A stretch of DNA of 15,078 nt from JAGNRR01 sp964389575 (GTDB lineage Bacteria > Bacteroidota > Bacteroidia > Chitinophagales > Chitinophagaceae), in contig CAYMFF010000069.1 of assembly GCA_964389575.1 (NCBI GenBank), forward strand, positions 1 to 15,078, written 5' to 3'. Numbering within the stretch: position 1 is the first letter of the stretch; every line of letters begins with the position of its first letter. This document shows positions 7,436 through 14,319 of the stretch, piece by piece. The position numbers and the translations under genes were made by a program. The notes under the pieces were generated by a model. That model was not told where the DNA came from. It worked only from the letters and a program-made list of their open reading frames with translations, and did not search any database.

Positions 7436-7818
7436 TGCGCGTTTCGCTTACCTTTTTCTGTGTCATTCTAACTTTTTGTTTGAGTAGTTTTAAAATTAGT
7501 AAAAATGAAATGGAAGGTATCTGGATGTTTAATGCGTATACCGGTTATTACGAACAAATAAATTATCGACCAAGAAGCAGATCCTATTTTCATTTTAGAA
7601 AGGACGGTAAATTAATTTTTAAGCAAAGTCAAAATGCTTGTGGATCGCTTGAGGAGATAGACTCTACTAGCGGAAAATGGAAGATTAGTTCAGATACAAC
7701 GATTACCTTGGAGTACACAACTTGCATAGATAGAACTTATGCCATTTGGAATGGTAGTCGGAATACAAATGGTAAACTAAGATATAAGCTCTTAGCTTTC
7801 GCGGGGAATTATAAATAG
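7435..7818 (+). CDS. Small exported lipocalin-like protein
   Basis: A 127-residue protein with an N-terminal signal sequence (hydrophobic 3-19). The mature part begins with EGIW (27-30), the G-x-W hallmark found on the first strand of lipocalin-type barrels, and continues as alternating strands: SYFHFRKDGKLIFKQ (50-64), SGKWKISSDTTITLEY (79-94) and GKLRYKLLAF (113-122). This pattern of W...F..DG...F.......G.W......L.. is typical of the small lipocalin-like families common in Bacteroidota. Cysteines C69 and C97 could form a disulfide after export. The cysteine in LTFC does not fit a standard lipobox, so lipid attachment is doubtful. Start overlaps the previous stop by one base. Ligand unknown; fold call is moderate. 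Confidence 0.65.
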   Translation: MRVSLTFFCVILTFCLSSFKISKNEMEGIWMFNAYTGYYEQINYRPRSRSYFHFRKDGKLIFKQSQNACGSLEEIDSTSGKWKISSDTTITLEYTTCIDRTYAIWNGSRNTNGKLRYKLLAFAGNYK

Positions 7819-7891
7819 TTTGTCCCATAGTCTTGATTTTTAACAATCCCAAAGGTCAGTCACCCAAAAAATATTCCGAACTTTAAAGCTT

Positions 7892-8269
7892 ATGAAGAAG
7901 GTAATTTTATTGCTCATTGCATTTATAGGTTTTGGACTTATGTCTGAGGCACAAACAATTAGCGAACGTGACACAAAAAAAATATCCAGAGATATTAATA
8001 AAAGTATAGAAAAGTTAGAGAAAGCGGTAGACAAGGCTGATTGGAAAAAACTTCAAAAAGCAGTCGACAGAACAGCGCGTGATTTAGAAAAAAATGCAGA
8101 CCAAGTCGTGGAACTTGTGGAACGAGTTGATTTTAGTAAATTAATTAGTGTGGTGAAAAAAGTAGCTACTGAAATAGAAAACAGTGTAGACACCAAACAA
8201 CTTCAAAAAACAGTAGAGGAAATTGGAGTTCAGATTGATGAGGCTTTCACACAGAAAAAAACGAAGTAG
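7892..8269 (+). CDS. Small secreted all-helical protein with four 18-residue repeats
   Basis: A 125-residue exported protein I cannot assign to a family. Residues 1-21 are a signal peptide ending SEAQ. The rest is almost entirely charged heptad-like helix with no cysteine, proline or glycine-rich turns. Four repeats start at D27, D50, D80 and D100 and share the spacing D-x-x-[KQ]-[IL]-x3-[IV]-x6-[IL]-[ED]: for example DTKKISRDINKSIEKLEK and DWKKLQKAVDRTARDLEK. Repeats two and four also share DNA (CTTCAAAAA then CAGT, near 8051 and 8201). The amphipathic pattern suggests a coiled coil, helical bundle or membrane-surface helix. It lies 73 bp after the lipocalin-like gene, likely with its own start signal, and ends at a stem-loop terminator shared with the convergent gene. 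Confidence 0.72.
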   Translation: MKKVILLLIAFIGFGLMSEAQTISERDTKKISRDINKSIEKLEKAVDKADWKKLQKAVDRTARDLEKNADQVVELVERVDFSKLISVVKKVATEIENSVDTKQLQKTVEEIGVQIDEAFTQKKTK

Positions 8270-8295
8270 ACTAATCGTAATTAGTGTTTCTTTTT
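8255..8295. terminator. Probable bidirectional terminator between convergent genes
   Basis: A perfect 6-bp stem ACTAAT (8270-8275) / ATTAGT (8280-8285) with loop CGTA is flanked by seven A (8255-8261) on the left and GTTTCTTTTT (8286-8295) on the right. On the plus strand it is a stem followed by a U-rich tail; on the minus strand the A run gives a U tract further away. It overlaps the last codons of the MORN-like gene. The stem is AT-rich and therefore weak. Confidence 0.55.
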
Positions 8296-9009
8296 ACCTG
8301 GATTGGGTTTTATGAATTTTTCATTCTCTTTGAAATCTGTAAAACGAACCGGCGCTTTACCTTTTTTTACTCCCCAAATACCAGGTGGTAACTTGCCTGA
8401 AGAATGCGGATATTTAGCTAGTCTTTTTTTAAAAGCAAGACTGTCAGATTTCGTTGTGTAGTCTTGTTCGTAGATTAGCTCATCCAGCTGATACTCCTCA
8501 ATTCGCTTGATTTCGTTAAACGGAGGTTTGTAATACACCCAAAAACCATGACGTACAGAACCTAATGAGGTAGGCACAATCTTTTCAGTGAGTTTATTCG
8601 TCACCGGGTCTTCAATCATTATGGTATCATAGGCTACATCAGTGCGTAGTGCCTTGTTTTGTCCAATACAAAATAGCCTGCCATCGTCATAAAACTTCTC
8701 CTCGCCATTTTTATAATTATTGTAGTAATTAGTTGCTCTCAGTAGTAAACCGTTTTTAGAATACATTTTCCAAACTCCATTTTTCTTATCCTCAGTAAAC
8801 GCTCCGGTTTCATAAAAAGAATCATCCCCGAACCGACTTTCATTGTAAATACTCCAAAGTCCGACACGCAGACCATTTTTATTCGTTCGATTAATCGTAT
8901 CGCCATTCATCGCAATCTCATATTGAAATGGCGAGCGCATTCCTGAGCTTTGTGCCAAAAGTTGACCACTCAGAAAAACAAGAATAAAATATATAACGAT
9001 TTTTTTCAC
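8281..9009 (-). CDS. Secreted MORN-like repeat protein
   Basis: A 242-residue exported protein. Residues 1-20 are a signal peptide ending LLAQ. The body contains variant MORN-type repeats, the G-x-W-x-x-Y pattern also seen in YwqK-like proteins: GLWSIY (50-55), NGVWKMYSKNG (77-87), NGEEKFYDDGRL (101-112) and HGFWVYY (154-160). The spacing between the third and fourth is enlarged by a segment (113-152) lacking the pattern. The C-terminus is lysine-rich (KPNPGKKKH). Such proteins are often auto-named antitoxins, but here there is a signal peptide and no toxin partner, so that name should not be used. Start is GTG 9009 since the signal peptide begins there. It faces the beta-propeller gene across 44 bp containing a dyad. 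Confidence 0.8.
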   Translation of the reverse strand: MKKIVIYFILVFLSGQLLAQSSGMRSPFQYEIAMNGDTINRTNKNGLRVGLWSIYNESRFGDDSFYETGAFTEDKKNGVWKMYSKNGLLLRATNYYNNYKNGEEKFYDDGRLFCIGQNKALRTDVAYDTIMIEDPVTNKLTEKIVPTSLGSVRHGFWVYYKPPFNEIKRIEEYQLDELIYEQDYTTKSDSLAFKKRLAKYPHSSGKLPPGIWGVKKGKAPVRFTDFKENEKFIKPNPGKKKH

Positions 9010-9021
9010 TGCTGTTATTTC

Positions 9022-9040
9022 CTTAGCTAAATTAGTTAAG
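9022..9040. promoter_or_regulatory. Inverted repeat in divergent intergenic region
   Basis: CTTAGCTAA (9022-9030) and TTAGTTAAG (9032-9040) form an inverted repeat matching at 8 of 9 positions around a single central A. It lies at the middle of the 44-bp region between the two divergent starts (9009 and 9054), as a shared operator would. The minus strand also contains TAATTTAG here, similar to a -7 element. No regulator is known. Confidence 0.4.
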
Positions 9041-9053
9041 CATTTTAATTATT

Positions 9054-11885
9054 ATGTATAAGTTTTTCACAATTATCACCTTGCTGTTATTTAATAACGC
9101 ACTGTTTGCACAAAATATTTCAACTGCGGTACAACGTTTACAAACGTTTGACAAAGTTTATAATCATCCGACCTATTTCGATAGCGTGAAGTTTAGATCA
9201 ATAGGCCCTACAATTATGAGCGGACGGGTAGTAGACATTGATGTAAACCCAGCAAATTCTAACGAGTTTTTTGTTGCCTATGCTAGTGGTGGTGTTTGGC
9301 ACACTGATAACAACGGACTTTCTTTTAAACCGATTTTTGATAATGAAGCAACGCATACTATCGGCGATGTGGCTATGAATTGGGCCGATAACATTTTATG
9401 GGTTGGAACTGGTGAGGTAAACTCTTCTCGGTCTTCTTATGCAGGATTGGGAATCTATAAATCCATAAATCGAGGAGCCAGCTGGGAGCATTTCGGTTTA
9501 GAAGAAACGCATCATATTGGTAAAATTATTTTACACCCAACTAATAAGAACACAGCTTGGGTCGCTGCTTTAGGTCATTTATATTCAAAAAATGAACAAC
9601 GAGGTATTTTTAAAACAAACAATGGTGGTCGAACTTGGGACAAAACACTTTTTATAAATGATAGCACAGGTTGTGTGGATTTATTGATTAATCCTAACAA
9701 TACGCAAGAGCTGTATGCTGCCAGTTGGACACGTTCGCGAAAAGCATGGAATTTTAACGGCAGTGGTAGTGGATCGGCTATTTGGAAAAGTCAAGATGGA
9801 GGTGTTTCTTGGAAACGAATGACAATGGGAAACAATGGTTTTCCAAAAGGGGAAGGTGTCGGAAGAATCGGGATTGCTATTAGTGATACGCATCCGAATA
9901 TAATTTATGCGTTGCTTGACAATAATTTTCATCAAAAAGAAAGTGAGAAAAAAGACAAATTGAAAGCGAGTGATTTTTTAAATATGACCGAATTGCAATT
10001 CAAAAAATTGTCAAATAATAAATTCAAGGACTTTTTAAAACAAAATGGTTACCCAAAAAAATATGATCCTCAAAGTGTACGAACCGATATCGAAAATGGT
10101 GAATACACGATAGCGGATATTGGAAGATGGCGTTTGGCAGATGCAGATGCTAGTTTATTTGAGACGCCGATTTATGGTGCTGAAGTTTATAAAAGTGAGA
10201 ATGGTGGAGCCAATTGGGAGAAGATGAATAAGGAATTGCTAGATGGCGTTTATTTTACTTACGGCTATTATTTCGGAACCATATCGGTTACGCCTGGCAT
10301 TCATGATCGTGTTTGGATTGGTGGTTATCCGTTGCTTATGAGTACGAATGGAGGTAGAAGTTTTACTCAAAAAGATGGAGATAATTGTCACCCAGATTAT
10401 CACAGAATTTGGATAAATCCTAACAATCCAAAACATATCATTGCTTGCAATGATGGAGGCATAAATATAAGTTATGATGAAGGTAAAAAATGGTCTTTAT
10501 GCAATACGCCAGCTGTAGGTCAATTTTATACTGTGGCAGTTGATAATGCCAGCCCATATAATGTTTATGGTGGTTTGCAAGACAATGGAACTTGGACGGG
10601 TAGTAGCCGAACAAAAGAAAATACGCGCTGGCAACAACAAGGTCAATATGCTTATAAGCGATTGGGCGGTGGCGACGGGATGCAGGTAAAAATTGATACG
10701 CGCACGAATAATACATTTTATCTAGGTTATCAATTCGGGAATTATATGCGCAAAGGAGGCGGTAAAAGAATTTCTATTAAACCAGTTCATGATATTGGAG
10801 AAAAGGCTTATCGGTTTAATTGGCAGACACCGATTCTTTTAAGTAAGCACAATCAAGATATATTCTATTATGGTAGTAATAAATTCCATCGCTCAATGAA
10901 TAAAGGAAGTGAGCTAACAAGCTTGAGTAATGATTTGACGACAACTACTAAAAAAGGGAATGTACCTTTTGGTACCTTAACTAGTATTTCGGAAAGTGCT
11001 AAAAAATTTGGCTTGTTGTATGTAGGAACTGATGATGGGAATGTTTGGGTAAGTGAAGACGTTGGATATCGTTGGAAAAATATTTCCGCTGGTTTGCCCA
11101 AAAATAAATGGGTTACTCGCGTTATCGCAAGCCAGCATATTGAAGGTCGAGTATATGTAGCGCTCAATGGTTATCGTGATGATGATTTTACCCCATATTT
11201 ATACCGTAGCGATGATTACGGAGTCACTTGGAAAGCCATTGGTGGAAGCTTGCCTCATGAGCCTATAAACGTGATTAAAGAAGATCCTAAAAAAGCTAGC
11301 ATCACATATGTGGGTTCTGATAATGGCTTATACGTTTCTACGGATAATAGTAATTCTTATGTGGTATGGCACGGAGGTTTGCCTAGAGTAGCAGTTCATG
11401 ACTTAGCTATTCAAGAACGAGAAAACGAAATTGTGGTGGGAACCCATGGAAGATCAGTTTATATTTCTTCTCTTTCTTTAGTTCAAAAACTTGCTGATTA
11501 CAAAGAAAAAGAAATTGCGCTTTTGCCTATTACCAATAAAAAACATAGCAGACAATTGGGCAAAAAATGGTCAAGTTTTGCAAAACCCTATTCTTATGAA
11601 ATGCCTATTTCGTATTTTACCCAACAAGGTGGTGATGCAATTCTTCGAGTGCTAAATTCAAAAAAGAAACTCTTACTTAAAAAATTGGTAGTCGCTGGAA
11701 AAGGATGGAATACGTTTCAATATGATATGAGTCTTCAATCTGATTATAAAAGGAATTTAGATGAAAATGTTACAACAGCTGATGATGGTAAGATGTATTT
11801 GCCACCAGGCAACTACTTTATTGAAATAGAAAATGTTGATGGGCATCGGGCCACAACACCCTTACGAATTATTCAAAAAGATTAA
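9054..11885 (+). CDS. Secreted BNR/sortilin-like beta-propeller protein
   Basis: A 943-residue exported protein, signal peptide 1-20 (ending LFAQ). It is built of beta-propeller blades carrying Asp-box motifs (S-x-[DN]-x-G-x-x-W): KSINRGASW (136-144), KTNNGGRTW (187-195), KSQDGGVSW (245-253), KSENGGANW (380-388), STNGGRSF (430-437), SYDEGKKW (473-480), VSEDVGYRW (666-674) and RSDDYGVTW (718-726), plus degenerate copies near 83 and 761. This is the VPS10/sortilin or WD40/YVTN/BNR-like family common in Bacteroidota, often misnamed glycosyl hydrolase. A helical charged insert (about 292-340) interrupts the blades. The C-terminal 120 residues form a beta domain (PPGNYFIEIENVDG) and do not look like a type 9 secretion sorting domain. 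Probably a periplasmic or outer-membrane scaffold; ligand unknown. Stop lies one base from the convergent stop. Confidence 0.9.
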   Translation: MYKFFTIITLLLFNNALFAQNISTAVQRLQTFDKVYNHPTYFDSVKFRSIGPTIMSGRVVDIDVNPANSNEFFVAYASGGVWHTDNNGLSFKPIFDNEATHTIGDVAMNWADNILWVGTGEVNSSRSSYAGLGIYKSINRGASWEHFGLEETHHIGKIILHPTNKNTAWVAALGHLYSKNEQRGIFKTNNGGRTWDKTLFINDSTGCVDLLINPNNTQELYAASWTRSRKAWNFNGSGSGSAIWKSQDGGVSWKRMTMGNNGFPKGEGVGRIGIAISDTHPNIIYALLDNNFHQKESEKKDKLKASDFLNMTELQFKKLSNNKFKDFLKQNGYPKKYDPQSVRTDIENGEYTIADIGRWRLADADASLFETPIYGAEVYKSENGGANWEKMNKELLDGVYFTYGYYFGTISVTPGIHDRVWIGGYPLLMSTNGGRSFTQKDGDNCHPDYHRIWINPNNPKHIIACNDGGINISYDEGKKWSLCNTPAVGQFYTVAVDNASPYNVYGGLQDNGTWTGSSRTKENTRWQQQGQYAYKRLGGGDGMQVKIDTRTNNTFYLGYQFGNYMRKGGGKRISIKPVHDIGEKAYRFNWQTPILLSKHNQDIFYYGSNKFHRSMNKGSELTSLSNDLTTTTKKGNVPFGTLTSISESAKKFGLLYVGTDDGNVWVSEDVGYRWKNISAGLPKNKWVTRVIASQHIEGRVYVALNGYRDDDFTPYLYRSDDYGVTWKAIGGSLPHEPINVIKEDPKKASITYVGSDNGLYVSTDNSNSYVVWHGGLPRVAVHDLAIQERENEIVVGTHGRSVYISSLSLVQKLADYKEKEIALLPITNKKHSRQLGKKWSSFAKPYSYEMPISYFTQQGGDAILRVLNSKKKLLLKKLVVAGKGWNTFQYDMSLQSDYKRNLDENVTTADDGKMYLPPGNYFIEIENVDGHRATTPLRIIQKD

Positions 11886-11886
11886 T

Positions 11887-12369
11887 CTACTCGAACAAAT
11901 CGGTAGTTTTCAAGATTTCCATGATATACCAATGCTCATCAATTTCAACTACCCGTATCGGAAGTAGATGTTCTTTTCGATTATAGTTAAAAAAGATACT
12001 CATAGCTATTGGCTCAGCGGAGTCTCTATTCTTCTTTTTTCCTAATTTATAAGATCGCAAATCAATGCCACGAACGTTTATATTCTGTTCTTTTATTTGA
12101 GTTTGAATCTTTTCGAAATTTTCGCTAAATTTTGCATACAGCGGTTGTATATATTGATTGTTTTTTTCTCTGGCGTTTAGTCCAACGCTTTCTTTTGGTA
12201 AAATAGGATAGGCTGTATTTACATCAAGGAAACGATTTTCAATCTTTTTAATATCATTAGACTTTATGGCTTTGATAAAAGAATGCGCAATCTCAGCCAC
12301 ATTATCTTGAGCCAACAACGATGTTGATGCAGAAAAAACAGCAATAATTAAAAGAAGAACTCTTTTCAT
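11887..12369 (-). CDS. Hypothetical small exported protein
   Basis: I do not recognise this 160-residue protein. Residues 1-21 are a signal peptide ending LLAQ. The mature region opens with helices (VAEIAHSFIKAIKSNDIKKIENRF, roughly 24-47) and ends in strands with a central basic patch (KLGKKKNRD) and LLPIRVVEIDEHWYIMEI (about 135-152). Helices followed by strands ending in W-Y-I, with an AI..ND...I...F opening, recall NTF2-like or SnoaL-type cone folds, but this is only a resemblance. No cysteine is present. It is downstream of tatC on the same strand after a 55-bp gap, and has its own -7-like element TAACTTTA five bases before the ATG, so it may be transcribed separately. Confidence 0.65.
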   Translation of the reverse strand: MKRVLLLIIAVFSASTSLLAQDNVAEIAHSFIKAIKSNDIKKIENRFLDVNTAYPILPKESVGLNAREKNNQYIQPLYAKFSENFEKIQTQIKEQNINVRGIDLRSYKLGKKKNRDSAEPIAMSIFFNYNRKEHLLPIRVVEIDEHWYIMEILKTTDLFE

Positions 12370-12374
12370 AATAC

Positions 12375-12382
12375 TAAAGTTA
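12375..12382 (-). promoter_or_regulatory. Candidate -7 element before the small exported protein
   Basis: TAACTTTA on the minus strand differs from TAnnTTTG only at the last base and ends 5 nt before the ATG at 12369. No TTTG box is seen 19-21 bp upstream. Weak on its own. Confidence 0.25.
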
Positions 12383-12424
12383 GCGAATTCAGATTGGTAA
12401 AATTGATAATGAAATGAAAAATAA

Positions 12425-13264
12425 CTATTTGTATTCTTCTAATAGTTTCTTTTCAGCAGCGATTTGTTTTTTCTCTATTCGTGCCGAAATTCTAATGCTA
12501 ACCTCATAAAGAATCATAATAGGAATCGCTACAATTACCTGAGAAATAAAATCAGGTGGAGTAATCACCGCAGCCAACACTAGTACGATTACAATCGCGT
12601 ATCGCCTGTGATCTCTTAAAAAACGTGGATTGACTAGCCCAATCCGTGAAAGAAAATAAATAACAATAGGCAGTTCAAAAATAAGCCCTGAGCCTAGTAC
12701 TAAACTAAAGAGCGTATTCATGTAATCCTTAATCGTAAAATTATTCTGGATTTGGTCGCTAAGCTTATAGTTAGCAAAAAAGTTCACCGTGTATGGCGTA
12801 ATAATATAGTAGCCGAATAGAATGCCAGCAAAGAACAATATAGAAAGCCAAAAAATAATTCCTCGGCTCATTTTCACTTCTTTAGAGGTCAATGCTGGTT
12901 TTATAAAACGCCAAAGTTCAAAAGCGACGTACGGAAATGATATAATAAAACCAAAAACAATAGCCGAGGTAATACTCATAATGAACTGACCACTGACTTT
13001 TAAATTTTGTAAATTCAAGCCAAACTCATCTAAACAAAGTCTGGGAAGGCTCAACTTTTCGCCCAGAATGCACAACCAACGATAAGAAGGAAAGTCTCCT
13101 TTCGAAGGTGCCAAAATAATATTTTCATAAATAAATTCAACAAAAAGGAAGGCGCCAATTGAGCATAATAGAATAGCAATAGACATCCTCAGTAAATGAG
13201 AACGAAACGCTTCTAAATGACCTATGAAAGTTTGGTCAGCTTTATTTTCTCCCCGTCCAAACAA
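12425..13264 (-). CDS. tatC: Sec-independent (Tat) protein translocase subunit TatC
   Basis: Inner-membrane receptor of the twin-arginine translocase, which exports folded proteins. The 279 residues hold six membrane segments (about 25-50, 95-115, 135-160, 183-205, 222-238, 240-258). Family landmarks are the N-terminal HLEAFRSHL (16-24), FELWRFIKPAL (115-125), the buried glutamate in GLIFELPIVI (193-202), and AAVITPPD (231-238). The first periplasmic loop (about 52-92) is longer than in E. coli and contains two cysteines, C65 and C77, a feature I associate with Bacteroidota TatC. The start is TTG 13264: it gives the normal N-terminus, no upstream ATG or GTG is available in this frame, and the first internal Met lies within helix 1. 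It follows the DUF1573 gene by 4 bp. No tatA/tatB is nearby. Confidence 0.95.
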   Translation of the reverse strand: MFGRGENKADQTFIGHLEAFRSHLLRMSIAILLCSIGAFLFVEFIYENIILAPSKGDFPSYRWLCILGEKLSLPRLCLDEFGLNLQNLKVSGQFIMSITSAIVFGFIISFPYVAFELWRFIKPALTSKEVKMSRGIIFWLSILFFAGILFGYYIITPYTVNFFANYKLSDQIQNNFTIKDYMNTLFSLVLGSGLIFELPIVIYFLSRIGLVNPRFLRDHRRYAIVIVLVLAAVITPPDFISQVIVAIPIMILYEVSIRISARIEKKQIAAEKKLLEEYK

Positions 13265-13268
13265 TGTG

Positions 13269-13787
13269 TTACTTTTTCTCTACGTCAATCTCAAACCCTA
13301 TGGAGTAGGGAGCGTTTTTGGCATTACAAACGATGAGCGCATTTTTTCGTTGATTGCCCGGCTTGCCAGCACTATTAAACTCCAGTGTGATTTCACCAGA
13401 TTCACCAGGTGCAATTGTTTCTTTCACAAATTCAGGTGCTGTGCAACCACAACTTACTTGCACATTAGCAATCATTAATGGTTTATCTCCTACGTTTTCT
13501 ACGGTATAAGTATGTCTGGCTTTATCGCCTTCCTTGATGGGTTCAAACTTGTGTACTGAATCTTTTACAACAATTACCGTTTTCTCCATGGCACGCACTT
13601 TAGCTTCACGCTCCTTTTTGGCAGCATTCGGATCAGCAGGTGCTTCAGGAGTTTCTACATTGTCGGACGAAAAATCAAACATACGGGACAACTTAGCTGT
13701 GCTGATACCACTAACTTCTATCATAGCAATTGTAAGCACAGATAGAGTTAACAAAGTGAGTAATATGGTCTTAATCGTTGAGTTCAT
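13269..13787 (-). CDS. DUF1573 domain protein, membrane-anchored
   Basis: A 172-residue protein with an N-terminal hydrophobic anchor or signal (about 6-24), a charged linker rich in proline, alanine and acidic residues (about 40-65) and a C-terminal DUF1573 immunoglobulin-like domain (about 78-172). The domain signatures are TYTVENVGDKPLMI (93-106), the invariant CGCTAPE (113-119), APGESGEI (126-133) and FNSAGKPGNQRKNALIV (137-153). Such domains occur in many exported Bacteroidota proteins; their role is unknown, though the fold is of the MSP/papD-like type. A third cysteine, C154, follows the last motif. Start ATG 13787 sits 4 nt after a perfect TAnnTTTG match. It is followed by tatC at 4 bp, so the two are very probably co-transcribed. 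Confidence 0.9.
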   Translation of the reverse strand: MNSTIKTILLTLLTLSVLTIAMIEVSGISTAKLSRMFDFSSDNVETPEAPADPNAAKKEREAKVRAMEKTVIVVKDSVHKFEPIKEGDKARHTYTVENVGDKPLMIANVQVSCGCTAPEFVKETIAPGESGEITLEFNSAGKPGNQRKNALIVCNAKNAPYSIGFEIDVEKK

Positions 13788-13791
13788 TTCG

Positions 13792-13799
13792 CAAAAATA
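13792..13799 (-). promoter_or_regulatory. Candidate -7 element before the DUF1573-tatC pair
   Basis: TATTTTTG on the minus strand is a perfect match to the Bacteroidota -7 consensus TAnnTTTG and ends 4 nt before the ATG at 13787. No TTTG/TTG -33 box is visible at 19-21 bp. If used, transcription would start at or next to the A of the ATG. Confidence 0.4.
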
Positions 13800-13848
13800 A
13801 TGGATTTCGTCCTGAATCTCATCTGGATGATTAGATTAGTCTGAATAT

Positions 13849-14319
13849 CTATTTAGGCTTGTTTCTTTTCTCCTTAAAAAAGGTTTGCATTAATTGTAGG
13901 CAATCCTCGGTAAGTACATCCCGAACGATTTCTTTTTTCTTAAAGAATGGATGTGCTGTTTGCGCCAGAAAACCGCTTTTTTCATCTATGGCGCCAAAAA
14001 CAATCGTTTGAATCCGGCTCCAATATAAGGCACCACTGCACATCATGCAGGGTTCAATCGTTACATACAATTTTGCATCTGGTATAATCTTATTTCCTAC
14101 GTGCTCAAAGGCGGCCGTTAAAGCAATCATTTCGGCATGAGCCGTTGCATCGTTTAATCGTTCGGTTTGGTTGTGGCCTCTGCCTATAATTTTATCTTTC
14201 AGCACAACCACAGCACCTATGGGAACCTCATCTTGCTCGTAGGCTTTCTGCGCTTCGAGCAATGCTTGGCGCATAAAGTGCTCGTGCGAAAATGGATTTA
14301 TTTTTTTGTCATCAACCAT
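13849..14319 (-). CDS. tadA: tRNA-specific adenosine deaminase
   Basis: Cytoplasmic zinc deaminase that converts A34 to inosine in tRNA-Arg(ACG). The 156 residues carry the cytidine/deoxycytidylate deaminase signature: the catalytic HAE (61-63) in NDATAHAEMIALTAA and the zinc-binding PCMMC (90-94) in LYVTIEPCMMCSGAL, with the preceding VPIGAVVV (32-39) and N50 of GHNQTERLND. The post-PCxxC segment SRIQTIVFGAIDEKSG is as in bacterial TadA. A Bacteroidota-type guanine deaminase would be an alternative, but the HAE and PCMMC contexts favour TadA. Start ATG 14319 overlaps the upstream gene's 3' end by 22 nt, implying translational coupling; a start at the internal MRQALLE (residue 16) would abolish the overlap but would shorten the usual N-terminal helix. 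Confidence 0.88.
   Translation of the reverse strand: MVDDKKINPFSHEHFMRQALLEAQKAYEQDEVPIGAVVVLKDKIIGRGHNQTERLNDATAHAEMIALTAAFEHVGNKIIPDAKLYVTIEPCMMCSGALYWSRIQTIVFGAIDEKSGFLAQTAHPFFKKKEIVRDVLTEDCLQLMQTFFKEKRNKPK

Noticed and set aside
8281..9009. Antitoxin of a toxin-antitoxin pair, as YwqK/MORN-like proteins are often named
   Set aside because: The protein has a signal peptide, there is no toxin-like partner, and the convergent neighbour is also secreted.
10438..10716. Minus-strand reading frame inside the beta-propeller gene (also 9681-9935, 10239-10436 and 10868-11167)
   Set aside because: Antisense shadows with unnatural composition (His/Tyr/Cys-rich), no start context, and a well-supported gene on the other strand.
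9054..11885. Glycoside hydrolase
   Set aside because: Asp-boxes are structural turns; no catalytic acid pair of a sialidase or hydrolase family is recognisable.
13224..13478. Plus-strand frame across the tatC/DUF1573 junction (also 13534-13800)
   Set aside because: Antisense to two clear genes and not protein-like.
13819..13830. TCATC-TG-GATGA short inverted repeat between tadA and the DUF1573 gene
   Set aside because: Five-base arms with a two-base loop and no T tract; too weak for a terminator or operator.
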